64,000 nt of DNA, from positions 310,001 through 374,000 of the forward strand of contig JAKLJP010000001.1 of the NCBI GenBank assembly GCA_023151115.1, read 5' to 3'. This document shows positions 51,129 through 59,893 of this stretch, in pieces; the stretch's first letter is position 1, and each line of letters begins with the position of its first letter. Source of the stretch: Anaerolineae bacterium (lineage in GTDB: Bacteria > Chloroflexota > Anaerolineae > 4572-78 > J111). A program made the translations under genes and the position numbers. A model generated the notes under the pieces. That model worked only from the letters and a program-made list of their open reading frames with translations. It was not told the origin of the DNA and made no database searches.

Positions 51129-51277
51129 GTCCGAATTTTAGCACAAATGTTCTGTTTAAGCAACTGTTTCAGCCAGGCAGGACAGAGTCCCGCCTGGACG
51201 ACCAACACAATAGACAAAAAAAGGAGTTTAGCCCCTTATATCCCAAAGTTGAAAACTTTGGGTTTTACGGGGCGTTC
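49914..51277. mobile_element. IS200/IS605-type element carrying tnpB only
   Basis: Right-end hairpin at 49917-49936 (9-bp perfect stem CCCAAAGAT) and left-end hairpin at 51242-51262 (stem CCCAAAGTT/AACTTTGGG, with outer GCCCC/GGGGC at 51231-51235 and 51269-51273). No target duplication, as expected for this class. It lies exactly between korA and korB. Confidence 0.82.
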
Positions 51278-51283
51278 AATAAT

Positions 51284-52144
51284 ATGGTAACAACAACCAC
51301 TTTTATTCCGCAGAATCGTCTAAAGCCGGTGGTTAATTACAACGACTATCTTCGCAACGACAAAATGCCGACCCTGTGGTGCTCCGGCTGCGGGGATGGC
51401 CTGGTGATGAAGGCGCTCATCCGGGCAGTGGATGAGTTGGGCTGGGACAAAGACAGCGTGGCCGTTGTTTCCGGGATTGGCTGCTCCGGGCGCATGTCCA
51501 GCTATCTCGATTTCAACACCCTACACACCCCGCACGGACGGACCTTGCCTTTTGCCACCGGCCTCAAGCTGGCCAAACCCGACGCCCACGTGATTATCAT
51601 TGCCGGCGATGGCGACGCCCTGGCCATCGGCGGCAATCACTTTCTGCACGCCTGCCGCCGCAATATTGATTTGACCCTGATCATTATCAATAACTTTATC
51701 TACGGGCTGACCGGCGGCCAGTTCTCCCCGACGACACCGCCCGGCTCTTTTGCCCAAACCTCGCCGGATGGCTCGATGGAACCGACCTTTGATACGGCCA
51801 AAGTCGCTATTGCCGCCGGGGCTACCTACGTGGCTCGTTCGGCCGTGTCCAATCCGCGCCACATTAGCGAAATGATACGGGGTGGTTTGGCTCATCAGGG
51901 TATGGCGGTGGTTGAGGTCATTTCCAACTGCCACGTCAACTTTGGCCGGCGCAATGTCAGCGCCGAACCGGAAGAGATGATTGCCTGGATTGCCCGGCAA
52001 ACCATTTCGCCCGATATTGCTCAATATATGAGCGCAGCAGAGTTAAACGGGCGATTAACCGTTGGCGTGCTCCAACACCTTGAGAGCCAACCCGAATATG
52101 TCGCCAGCTATTATCAAAAGGCCAATCAACTCCGTGGATTTTAG
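51284..52144 (+). CDS. korB: 2-oxoglutarate-type ferredoxin oxidoreductase, beta subunit (KorB-like)
   Basis: A 286-residue TPP subunit with CSGCGDGLVMKALIRAVDE, SGIGCSGRMSSYLDF, IIAGDGDALAIGGNHFLHACRR and NNFIYGLTGGQFSPTTPPGS. Its ATG is only 7 bases from the TnpB element and no ribosome site is visible, so expression may now depend on the element or on read-through from korA. Confidence 0.9.
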   Translation: MVTTTTFIPQNRLKPVVNYNDYLRNDKMPTLWCSGCGDGLVMKALIRAVDELGWDKDSVAVVSGIGCSGRMSSYLDFNTLHTPHGRTLPFATGLKLAKPDAHVIIIAGDGDALAIGGNHFLHACRRNIDLTLIIINNFIYGLTGGQFSPTTPPGSFAQTSPDGSMEPTFDTAKVAIAAGATYVARSAVSNPRHISEMIRGGLAHQGMAVVEVISNCHVNFGRRNVSAEPEEMIAWIARQTISPDIAQYMSAAELNGRLTVGVLQHLESQPEYVASYYQKANQLRGF

Positions 52145-52149
52145 ATTTT

Positions 52150-52716
52150 ATGCTTACAAACAAAGTCCAAAATCGGTTCGAGGTTCGTTTGAGCGGGGAA
52201 GGCGGCCAGGGGGTCGTACTGGGCGGCGCAATATTAGCCGAAGCGGCCATTCTGCACGAAGGGCGTTTTGCCGTGCAAAGCCCTATGTACGGCTCCCGCG
52301 TGCGCGGCGGTCCAACCAAAGTGGATGTGATTGTCAGCGACGAAGAGATTATCTATCCTCGCGCCGCCAATATCAACTTTTTCATGTCGCTGGCCCAGAT
52401 GTCGTATGACAAATTCTGCGCCGAGCTGGCCGATGATGCCCTGATTATGGTAGACAAAAATCTCGTACCAAACGTCGCCGACCACCACCATCCGGTCTAC
52501 CGTTACCCTTTTGTCGAGGCAGCCAAGAATGAGCTGGGCAATGTGGTGCTGTCTAACATCATCGCCTTGGCGGCGCTGGTCAAACTGACCGGCGTGGTCT
52601 CGCCCGAAGCCCTCTGGCAAGCCATCGCTGCCCGCGTTCCCCAAAAATACCTTGACTTGAACCGGCGGGCCATGGAGCTGGGCTTTCAAGTTGGCTCGGA
52701 AATGATGGGAAAATAA
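52150..52716 (+). CDS. korC: 2-oxoacid:ferredoxin oxidoreductase, gamma subunit (KorC-like)
   Basis: A 188-residue gamma subunit with RLSGEGGQGVVLGGAILAEAA, SPMYGSRVRGGPTKVDVIVS and late ALWQAIAARVPQKYLDLNRRA. Its first codons (MLTNKVQNRF) overlap an AAGTCCAAAATCGG repeat remnant. It completes the three-subunit KorABC set split by the TnpB element. Confidence 0.88.
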   Translation: MLTNKVQNRFEVRLSGEGGQGVVLGGAILAEAAILHEGRFAVQSPMYGSRVRGGPTKVDVIVSDEEIIYPRAANINFFMSLAQMSYDKFCAELADDALIMVDKNLVPNVADHHHPVYRYPFVEAAKNELGNVVLSNIIALAALVKLTGVVSPEALWQAIAARVPQKYLDLNRRAMELGFQVGSEMMGK

Positions 52717-52740
52717 GAAGTCCAAAATCGGGAGGGGACT

Positions 52741-54057
52741 ATGGCAATCTGGAATAAAGAATTTGAAACGATGCCGCGAGAGGATTTAAGCAAGCTGCAA
52801 TTTGAGCGGCTAAAGGCGTTGGTTGAGCGGGCTGGCCAGACCTCGCCTTATTATAGGAAGAAGCTGGCCGAGGCCGGCGTTAGTGCGGGTGATCTCAAAT
52901 CCCTGACCGACATCGCCACCCTGCCCTTCACCACCAAAGAAGAGCTGCGCTGCAACTATCCCTGGGGCATGTTCACCGTCCCGCTTAAAGAGGTCGTGCG
53001 GATTCACGCTTCCAGTGGAACTACCGGCAAGCCGATTGTCGGCGGCTACAGCCGGGCTGATTTAAAGTTATGGGCAGAAGTGATGGCCCGCACTGTTACC
53101 GCGGCGGGCATCACCGCCGACGACATTGTGCATAACGGCTACGGCTACGGCCTTTTCACCGGCGGGTTGGGCTTTCATTTGGGGGCCGAGGCAGTCGGTG
53201 CAACAGTCGTACCTGCTTCGGCAGGGCTGACCCGGCGACAATTGATGCTGATGGAGGATTTTGGGGCCACCGTCCTGACCTGCACCCCCTCCTACTCTCT
53301 AGTGATTGCGGAGGAGGCGGCGGCAGAAGGGATTGACATCAGAGAACGGCTCAAGCTGCGGGTGGGGGTTTTCGGGGCCGAACCCTGGACCGAGAAGATG
53401 CGCGAGGAAATCGAAGCGGCGCTCAACCTGGATGCTTACGATATTTACGGCTTAACAGAAATCATTGGGCCAGGCGTCTCGGTGGAGTGCGAGCATCACT
53501 GCGGCCTGCACATTTTTGAAGATTACTTTTACCCCGAAATCATTGACCCTTCCAGCGGCGAGCCGTTAGGCTATGGCGTGGAGGGCGAACTGGTCTTTAC
53601 CAGTCTGACCAAAGAGGCCATGCCGCTGATCCGCTATCGCACCCGCGATCGAACCACGCTCCACGCCGAACCATGCGCCTGTGGGCGGACGCTGGTGCGC
53701 ATGGAAAAAGTACTGGGCCGCACCGATGATATGCTCATCGTGCGCGGGGTCAACGTCTTCCCCTCGCAAATTGAGCGGGTGCTGCTTGAGTTCGGTGAAC
53801 TGGAACCCCACTATCAAATCATTGTTGACCGGGGCCGCCATGAACTCGACACGCTGGAAGTGTGGGTGGAGGGGGCTGACAGCCTCTTTATGCCGGTTGA
53901 AACCCAACTCATCCAAGAATTGGAACAGAAGATCAAAATTCGCTTGCACGAGGCGCTGATTATCAACTGCTCGGTCAAACTCATGAAGCAGCGTAGTCTA
54001 GAACGTAGTATGGGCAAAGCCGTGCGGGTGGTGGATAAGCGGCAGCTTCAGAATTAA
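52741..54057 (+). CDS. paaK: Phenylacetate-CoA ligase (PaaK-like)
   Basis: A 438-residue adenylate-forming ligase. ATP motif [31 protein letters not shown] and the C-terminal hinge region [22 protein letters not shown] fit PaaK. It forms phenylacetyl-CoA or another aryl-CoA from the acid, ATP and CoA. It follows KorC and precedes IorA copy 2, which itself makes arylacetyl-CoA, so acids from other sources (for example AOR products) may enter here. PaaX repressors in the window support phenylacetyl-CoA as a signal. Confidence 0.92.
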   Translation: MAIWNKEFETMPREDLSKLQFERLKALVERAGQTSPYYRKKLAEAGVSAGDLKSLTDIATLPFTTKEELRCNYPWGMFTVPLKEVVRIHASSGTTGKPIVGGYSRADLKLWAEVMARTVTAAGITADDIVHNGYGYGLFTGGLGFHLGAEAVGATVVPASAGLTRRQLMLMEDFGATVLTCTPSYSLVIAEEAAAEGIDIRERLKLRVGVFGAEPWTEKMREEIEAALNLDAYDIYGLTEIIGPGVSVECEHHCGLHIFEDYFYPEIIDPSSGEPLGYGVEGELVFTSLTKEAMPLIRYRTRDRTTLHAEPCACGRTLVRMEKVLGRTDDMLIVRGVNVFPSQIERVLLEFGELEPHYQIIVDRGRHELDTLEVWVEGADSLFMPVETQLIQELEQKIKIRLHEALIINCSVKLMKQRSLERSMGKAVRVVDKRQLQN

Positions 54058-54100
54058 AGGGTAGGTTTACTACGAATCTTAAAGACAATGGGGTCTAGCC

Positions 54101-55897
54101 ATGAAAGAATTTATGTCGGGCAACGAGGCCATTGCACGGGGAGCCTGGGAAGCGGGGGTACGCTTTGCAGCCGGATATCCCGGCACACCAAGCACCGAAA
54201 TCTTGGAAAACCTGGCCGGTTATGAAGGCGTCGAGGCGCAGTGGTCGGCCAACGAAAAGGTGGCCTTTGACGAGGGTATCGGCGCGGCCCTGGGCGGGCT
54301 GCGGACGCTGGTGACGATGAAACATGTCGGCCTCAATGTAGCTGCCGACGCCTTTATGGTCTTCCCCTATGCCGGCACCAACGGCGGTTTTGTACTCATC
54401 TCTGCCGACGATCCAGGCATGCACAGCTCCCAAAATGAGCAAGATAATCGTTACCTGGCCCGGATGGCCAAGGTTCCGGTTTTGGAGCCGAGCGACCCGC
54501 AGGAATGTCATGATTTTATCCTGGCCGCTTATGCGCTCAGCGAACAATTCAAAACGCCGGTGATGGTACGCACCACCACCCGTTCGGCCCACTCCAAAGG
54601 GGTGGTGATGGTGGGCGAACGTCAGGAGGTTGCGGTTAAAGCCTACCAGCCCAACGCTCAACAATATGCCATCCCCATCTATCGCCACCTGCGCCGGCCC
54701 GAATTAGAAAAAAAACTGGCCGACCTGACCACCTTTGCCGAAACCTACCCCCTAAACCGGATAGAACCAGAGACACAAGCAAAATCCAAAATCCACGCCC
54801 AAAGGGGCAGTCTAAAATCTAAAATCGGATTTGTTACCAGCGGCATCTGCTACCAGTATGTCAAAGAGCTTTTGCCCAGCGCGCCTGTTTTTAAGCTGGG
54901 CATGATTTATCCTCTCCCCCGCCAGGCTCTCATTGATTTTTGCAGCCAGTACCAGCGCATTTATGTAGTTGAAGAAGGGGAAGCCTTTATCGAAGATCAA
55001 CTAACCAGTTTTGGTCTAACCCGTATAATCGGCAAGACCCTGTTTGGAGTCATCGGCGAGTATACCCCGGAGCGGATTGCTGCGGGCTTGATTGCCGACG
55101 GCCTCGACCTGACCCGGCCCGTCCCGGCTGTCACCCTTGACAATGACATCACCCTGGTGGTGCGCCCACCGATGTTCTGCGTAGGCTGCGGCCACCGCAC
55201 CGTATTCGATGTGCTGCGCCAGCTCAAACTTCATGTGGCGGGCGACATCGGCTGTTATAGTATGGGAGCGCTGCCGCCCTACGAAGCCGAACATACTACC
55301 TTTTGCATGGGGGCCAGTATCGGCAACGCCTTTGGCTTTCGCCGGGCCGGACAAGACAAAACGGTGGCTATCATCGGCGACAGTACTTTTATTCACGGCG
55401 GTATTCCCAGCCTGATTGACACGGTTTACAACCGGGGCGATACCGCCATCATTATTCTCGACAACAGCACTACCGGCATGACCGGCGGACAATCTCATCC
55501 CGGCGTAGATTACACCTTGCAGGGCCAGCCCACCACCCGGCTCGACCTGGAAAAATTGGTCAAGGCGGTTGGGGTAGAGCAGGTGGAAGTGGTGGACACC
55601 TGGGACCGGCGCGCCCTGGCCAAAGCCATTCGGGCGGCTATGAGTTTTGCGGGACCGGCGGTAGTGATCGCTCGCGGCCCGTGCCAGTTATTGCCGGAGA
55701 TGCGCCGGCGCAAACTGACTCCTTTCTCGATTGATTACAACCTCTGCACCAACTGCGGGGCGTGTTATCGCTGCCACTGCCCGGCCATCGTCACCGGCGA
55801 TAAGGGTCTGCCAACCATCATTGCCAATGATTGCGTCGCCTGTACGGTTTGTGTGGAATACTGCCCGGAGACAGCAATTTTGCAGATACCTGTGTGA
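54101..55897 (+). CDS. iorA: Indolepyruvate:ferredoxin oxidoreductase alpha subunit, copy 2
   Basis: A 598-residue paralogue of the 32059-34008 protein: MSGNEAIARGAWEAGVRFA, AGYPGTPSTEILE, EAQWSANEKVAFDEG, CVGCGHRTVFDVL, GDIGCYSMGALPP, IGDSTFIHGGIPSLID, DNSTTGMTGGQ, and C-terminal ferredoxin motifs CTNCGACYRCHCP and CVACTVCVEYCP. Residues about 225-244 ([15 protein letters not shown]) come from a repeat at 54780-54828 in the same interdomain linker that carries a different repeat in copy 1. Confidence 0.92.
   Translation: MKEFMSGNEAIARGAWEAGVRFAAGYPGTPSTEILENLAGYEGVEAQWSANEKVAFDEGIGAALGGLRTLVTMKHVGLNVAADAFMVFPYAGTNGGFVLISADDPGMHSSQNEQDNRYLARMAKVPVLEPSDPQECHDFILAAYALSEQFKTPVMVRTTTRSAHSKGVVMVGERQEVAVKAYQPNAQQYAIPIYRHLRRPELEKKLADLTTFAETYPLNRIEPETQAKSKIHAQRGSLKSKIGFVTSGICYQYVKELLPSAPVFKLGMIYPLPRQALIDFCSQYQRIYVVEEGEAFIEDQLTSFGLTRIIGKTLFGVIGEYTPERIAAGLIADGLDLTRPVPAVTLDNDITLVVRPPMFCVGCGHRTVFDVLRQLKLHVAGDIGCYSMGALPPYEAEHTTFCMGASIGNAFGFRRAGQDKTVAIIGDSTFIHGGIPSLIDTVYNRGDTAIIILDNSTTGMTGGQSHPGVDYTLQGQPTTRLDLEKLVKAVGVEQVEVVDTWDRRALAKAIRAAMSFAGPAVVIARGPCQLLPEMRRRKLTPFSIDYNLCTNCGACYRCHCPAIVTGDKGLPTIIANDCVACTVCVEYCPETAILQIPV
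54780..54828. repeat. In-frame AATCCAAAATC repeat inside iorA copy 2
   Basis: AAAATCCAAAATCCACGCCC, AAAG, GGGCAGTCTAAAATCTAAAA. Core variant differs from that in iorA copy 1 (short GCCCAAAGGGGC against long GCCCGTCAGACGGGC), so the two insertions are separate events. Confidence 0.88.
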
Positions 55898-55904
55898 GGG
55901 TTAA

Positions 55905-56057
55905 TGAAAGTGGGGACCACGGAGAGACGCAGAGCAGACACAGCGCAACGCAGAGAGTAGAAACACTTCCTCTCTGTGTGGTTCTGTGTAACCATTGTTT
56001 TTCCAGAAGGCTATCGTTCCATGAATAATCCAAAATCGAAAATCGAAAATCGAAAAT
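55905..56057. repeat. ACGGAGAGACGCAGAG hairpin and AATCCAAAATCG tract
   Basis: GGGACCACGGAGAGACGCAG faces CTCTCTGTGTGGTTCTGTGT at 55910-55990, another unit family. The following AATCCAAAATCGAAAATCG at 56025-56057 is open in the frame of iorB copy 2. Confidence 0.8.
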
Positions 56058-56659
56058 GGAATGTTATTATCGCCGGGGTGGGCGGGCAGGGCGTTTTGCT
56101 TATCAGCGAACTGCTGGCCCGGGCGGCCATCGCCGCTGGCTGCGACGCCAAGCAAACGGAGATTCACGGCGTTTCGCAGCGAGGCGGCAGCGTTTACAGC
56201 CACGTTCGTTTTGGGACGCGGATCTATTCGCCGCTTATCACTCCCGGCGAAGCCGATGTTATTTTGGGATTGGAAAAACTGGAAGCGCTTCGCTTTGCCC
56301 CCTATCTAAAACCGGCCGGGCTGTGCCTCGTCAATGATTATGAAGTTATCCCTCGCTCCGCCGGCAGCGCCGCCAACCACTACCCCCACCAGGCGATTAA
56401 GTATCTCCAGGGCAAGGGCATCCGCGTTGTTGACCTACCAGCCACCAAACTGGCAACCGAACTCGACAATGTTCGCCTGACGAATACAGCCCTGCTCGGC
56501 GCGCTCAGTTTCTATCTACCTCTGCCCGAACATATCTGGTTAGAGGTTTTTGAGCAGCGTATCCCGGCCCATGTTCTGACCATCAACCGGCGCAGCTTTG
56601 CCCTAGGACGAGAACTGGCGGGGGAACATGAGAAATTGTCAGTCATCAGTGAACAGTGA
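56021..56659 (+). CDS. iorB: Indolepyruvate:ferredoxin oxidoreductase beta (gamma-type) subunit, copy 2
   Basis: About 212 residues, with VIIAGVGGQGVLLISELLARAA, TEIHGVSQRGGSVYSHVRFG and LVNDYEVIP. ATG 56021 begins a repeat-encoded N-terminus (NNPKSKIENRKW); no conserved start remains without it. The C-terminal residues (EHEKLSVISEQ) also run into a CAGTCATCAGTGAACAG repeat. Partner of iorA copy 2, 123 bases upstream. Confidence 0.86.
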   Translation: MNNPKSKIENRKWNVIIAGVGGQGVLLISELLARAAIAAGCDAKQTEIHGVSQRGGSVYSHVRFGTRIYSPLITPGEADVILGLEKLEALRFAPYLKPAGLCLVNDYEVIPRSAGSAANHYPHQAIKYLQGKGIRVVDLPATKLATELDNVRLTNTALLGALSFYLPLPEHIWLEVFEQRIPAHVLTINRRSFALGRELAGEHEKLSVISEQ

Positions 56660-56712
56660 ACAGGAACAGTAATCAGTGAACAGTTGGACTGATAACTGAT
56701 GACTGATTACTG
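56638..56712. repeat. CAGTGAACAGT / ACTGATTACTG hairpin
   Basis: GTCAGTCATCAGTGAACAGT faces ACTGATAACTGATGACTGAT. It contributes the last codons of iorB copy 2. Confidence 0.85.
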
Positions 56713-56725
56713 GAAAAGGTGCGAT

Positions 56726-57958
56726 ATGTCTGATTTAAAGGTCGAAGAGCTAATCTATGATTGGAATCGGATGGCCGAGCAGCGCGTTCACTTTCCCGCA
56801 AAAATTATGATTACCGATGAAACGCTCCGCGATGGCCTGCAATCGCCTTCTATCACCCGGCCCGACCTGGAAGACAAGGTGAGCTTGCTCTTTCTCATGA
56901 ATGATCTGGGCATCGCCTGCGCCGATTTAGGGTTGCCGGGAGCGGGAGCACGTTTTAGGGATGAAGTAGCCATTATGGCCAAGGAGATTGCCAATCAACA
57001 TTTGAACATCCAACCCCAGGCGGCGGCGCGGACCTTGATTGCCGATATCGAGCCGATTGTCAGCGCCTCGCAGGAAGCGGGCATTGCCATCGAAGCCGCT
57101 CTCTTTGTCGGCTCCAGCCCCATTCGCCAATATGTGGAAGGCTGGACAATTGACCAACTCCGCCACTTGGTCGAAGAAGCAGTCGGCTTTGCCGTGAGTC
57201 ACGGCCTGCCGGTGATGTTTGTGACTGAAGATACCACCCGGGCCAAACCGGAGGATTTACAGGCCCTTTACCAAACGGCCATAGAAGCCGGGGCGCACCG
57301 CATCTGCCTGGCCGATACCGTCGGTCACGCTATTCCGCACGGCGCTTATGCCCTGGTCAAGTTCATTAAAAAATTCGTGGATGAGCTAGGCGTCGAGGTG
57401 GGGATTGACTGGCACGGCCACCGGGACCGGGGGCTGGATATCGCTAACTCGCTGGCCGCCTTAAGCGGAGGGGCTGACCGGGTTCACGCCTGCGCTTTGG
57501 GTGTGGGCGAGCGTTCGGGCAATACAGCCATGGAACTGCTGCTGGTTAATTTGCGCCTGCTGGGGCTGATTGACAACAACTTGACCAAGCTCAAAGATTA
57601 CACCCAACTGGTGTCGGAATCTACCCGTACTCCCTTGCCTTACAACAAACCTATCGTTGGCCCTGATGCCTTCCGCACCGCCACCGGTGTCCACGCGGCG
57701 GCGGTAGCCAAGGCTATGAAACTGCACGATGACTGGTTAGGCAACGTTGTCTACAGCGGCGTGCCGGCCGATATGGTGGGCCGTCACCAGCGCATCGAGG
57801 TGGGACCGATGAGCGGCTTGCACAATGTCCGTTTCTGGCTGGAACAAAATGGCCTGTGGGCCAGCGACCAATGCCAGCAAGAGATCTTGCAGGCGGCCAA
57901 ACGCTCCAACCGCCTTTTGACCACTGAGGAGATTATGGACCTCATCCAACGATTTTAG
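56726..57958 (+). CDS. Isopropylmalate/homocitrate synthase-like (LeuA family, DRE-TIM)
   Basis: About 410 residues from ATG 56726, which has AAAGGTG upstream. DRE-TIM motif TDETLRDGLQSPS supplies the metal Asp and catalytic Arg; DWHGHRDRGLDIANSLAAL and GVGERSGNTAMELLLVN are the second family signature. It lacks a clear C-terminal leucine-regulatory domain (a full LeuA is over 500 residues). It condenses acetyl-CoA with a 2-oxoacid. The following LeuC-, LeuD- and LeuB-like genes make a one-carbon chain-extension set. Confidence 0.87.
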   Translation: MSDLKVEELIYDWNRMAEQRVHFPAKIMITDETLRDGLQSPSITRPDLEDKVSLLFLMNDLGIACADLGLPGAGARFRDEVAIMAKEIANQHLNIQPQAAARTLIADIEPIVSASQEAGIAIEAALFVGSSPIRQYVEGWTIDQLRHLVEEAVGFAVSHGLPVMFVTEDTTRAKPEDLQALYQTAIEAGAHRICLADTVGHAIPHGAYALVKFIKKFVDELGVEVGIDWHGHRDRGLDIANSLAALSGGADRVHACALGVGERSGNTAMELLLVNLRLLGLIDNNLTKLKDYTQLVSESTRTPLPYNKPIVGPDAFRTATGVHAAAVAKAMKLHDDWLGNVVYSGVPADMVGRHQRIEVGPMSGLHNVRFWLEQNGLWASDQCQQEILQAAKRSNRLLTTEEIMDLIQRF

Positions 57959-58003
57959 ATTTTAGGTTTTGGATTTTGGATTTTTTATCATCCAAAATCA
58001 AAG
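57955..58003. repeat. GATTTTGGATTTT / AATCCAAAATC hairpin
   Basis: TTTTAGATTTTAGGTTTTGG and ATTTTGGATT face CATCCAAAATCAAAGG. The last bases form the AAGGAG ribosome site of the next gene. Confidence 0.82.
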
Positions 58004-58014
58004 GAGTAAGGTCA

Positions 58015-59337
58015 ATGAATGGACAATCCAAAATTAGAAAGCAGAAATACCCAAAGGGCACGATGTCCAAAACCGGCATGACATTGACCGAAAAAATCCT
58101 GGCCGCACACAGTGGCCGGGATGAGGTGCATGCCGGTGAATTTATTACGGCTAAAGTAGACCTGGTTTTTGCCAATGAATTATCGGGCATTGTCACCTTG
58201 CGTGTGCTGCGAGAATGGCAGGGCTTTAAGCGGGTGTTTGACCCCAGCAAGGTGATCTTCATCTTTGACCACTTTACCCCCAGCAAAGATATCTCTACGG
58301 CCATGATTGTCAAGGAGTTAAAAGCCGAGCTGGACTGCTACGGTGTCAAATATTATGAGTCGGGACGGAACGGCATCGAACACGTCATGCTGCCGGAGAT
58401 GGGTTTTATTGCGCCAGGCGACCTGGTGATTGGTGGCGACTCCCATAGCTGCACGCACGGAGCGTTGGGCGCCTTTGCCACCGGCGTCGGCTCCTCCGAT
58501 GTGGCCGCGGCCATGGCCCTGGGCAAGGTTTGGCTTAAGGTTCCCCCAACCCTCAAACTGGTTTATCACGGCCAGCCGCCTCAATGGGTGGGCGGCAAGG
58601 ATTTGATTCTGCACACCCTCAACCGCATCAGCGTCTCGGGGGCGCTTTACCAGAGCATGGAGTTCAGCGGCGAGACTATAGACGCCCTGACTATTTATGA
58701 CCGGCTGACTATGGCTAACATGGCCATCGAGGGCGGCGGCAAAGCCGGTATTTTTGCCGCCGACGAGAAAACCCTTGATTTTGTGACCCGGCATGGAGGG
58801 CGGCCCGGCGTGGTCTACCAGAGCGACCCCGACGCCGAGTTCAGCCAGGTGATTGAGTTTGAGGTCAGCCGGCTTGAGCCGCAGGTAGCTTTCCCCTACT
58901 TGCCGGAAAACAGCCACCCGGTTTCCGAGGCAGGCGATATTCAAATTGACCAGGTGGTGATTGGCTTCTGTACCAACGGTTCGGTGCATGATTTGCGGCA
59001 GGCGGCGGAGGTGTTGCGGGGGCGCAAAATTCATCCCAGAACGCGGGCGGTGGTCATTCCCGGCTCGCAGCAGGTGTACAAGCAGGCGCTGAAAGAAGGG
59101 CTGATAGACATTTTTGCCGAGGCCGATTGCGCCGTCAGCACCCCCACCTGCGGCCCCTGCATCGGCGGGCATATGGGCGTACTGGCCGCTGGCGAGAGTT
59201 GTCTCTCCACCAGCAATCGCAACTTTGTGGGACGCATGGGCCATCCGGAAAGCAAAATCTACCTGGCCAACCCGGCAGTGGCTGCGGCGACGGCGGTTGC
59301 CGGGCACATTGTCAGCCCTCAAGAGGTCTTGAATTAG
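58015..59337 (+). CDS. Aconitase-family dehydratase large subunit (LeuC/homoaconitase-like)
   Basis: A 440-residue isomerase large subunit. Start 58015 has AAGGAG 8 bases upstream; its first 17 residues (NGQSKIRKQKYPKG) are repeat-like, and ATG 58063 is an alternative. GGDSHSCTHGALGAF, CTNGSVHDLRQAAEVL and TPTCGPCIGGHMG give the [4Fe-4S] ligands (three Cys). The enzyme moves a hydroxyl between carbons 2 and 3 of a substituted malate. Confidence 0.9.
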   Translation: MNGQSKIRKQKYPKGTMSKTGMTLTEKILAAHSGRDEVHAGEFITAKVDLVFANELSGIVTLRVLREWQGFKRVFDPSKVIFIFDHFTPSKDISTAMIVKELKAELDCYGVKYYESGRNGIEHVMLPEMGFIAPGDLVIGGDSHSCTHGALGAFATGVGSSDVAAAMALGKVWLKVPPTLKLVYHGQPPQWVGGKDLILHTLNRISVSGALYQSMEFSGETIDALTIYDRLTMANMAIEGGGKAGIFAADEKTLDFVTRHGGRPGVVYQSDPDAEFSQVIEFEVSRLEPQVAFPYLPENSHPVSEAGDIQIDQVVIGFCTNGSVHDLRQAAEVLRGRKIHPRTRAVVIPGSQQVYKQALKEGLIDIFAEADCAVSTPTCGPCIGGHMGVLAAGESCLSTSNRNFVGRMGHPESKIYLANPAVAAATAVAGHIVSPQEVLN

Positions 59338-59361
59338 TAAAGATGTAGCGAGGAACGGCTT

Positions 59362-59874
59362 ATGCGAATACAAGGCAAAGCCTGGAAATTTGGCAAAAAT
59401 ATTGACACCGACGCCATCATCCCTGCCCGGTACTGCAACACCGCCGACCCTGCCAGGTTGGCCCCTCACTGCCTGGAGGATGCCGACCCCACCTTTGTGA
59501 GCAAGATGTCGCCGGGTGATGTGGTGGTGGCCGATGAAAATTTTGGCTGTGGCAGCTCACGGGAGGTTGCGCCGATTACCCTCAAGGCGGCGGGAGTGTC
59601 GGCGGTAGTGGCCAAGTCATTTGCCCGTATCTTCTTTCGCAACAGTATCAATATCGGCCTGCCTATCTTCGAGAGCGCGGCAGCAGTGGACGGCATCACC
59701 GAGGGCGACGAGATCAGCATTGACCCGGCGGCAGGGATCCTGACCAATCATACCCAGGACGTAGCCTACCCCCTCGAACCCTTCCCCGAATTTTTACAGG
59801 AAATGATTCGACTGGGTGGCCTCCGCTACTGGGTAGAAAACAAGCTCAAAACCGCCTCCCAATCCAAAATCTAA
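59362..59874 (+). CDS. Aconitase-family dehydratase small subunit (LeuD-like)
   Basis: A 170-residue small subunit with GKNIDTDAIIPARYC, ADENFGCGSSREVAPITL and ARIFFRNSINIGLP. The C-terminal tail ASQSKI is encoded by AATCCAAAATCTAAAATC, so the natural end was extended into repeat DNA. Partner of the preceding large subunit. Confidence 0.9.
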   Translation: MRIQGKAWKFGKNIDTDAIIPARYCNTADPARLAPHCLEDADPTFVSKMSPGDVVVADENFGCGSSREVAPITLKAAGVSAVVAKSFARIFFRNSINIGLPIFESAAAVDGITEGDEISIDPAAGILTNHTQDVAYPLEPFPEFLQEMIRLGGLRYWVENKLKTASQSKI

Positions 59875-59893
59875 AATCTAAAATGGAAATCCT

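Noticed and set aside
49932..51290. 452-codon plus-strand frame opposite tnpB
   Set aside because: It is the complement of a clear TnpB with all catalytic residues and has no domain of its own.
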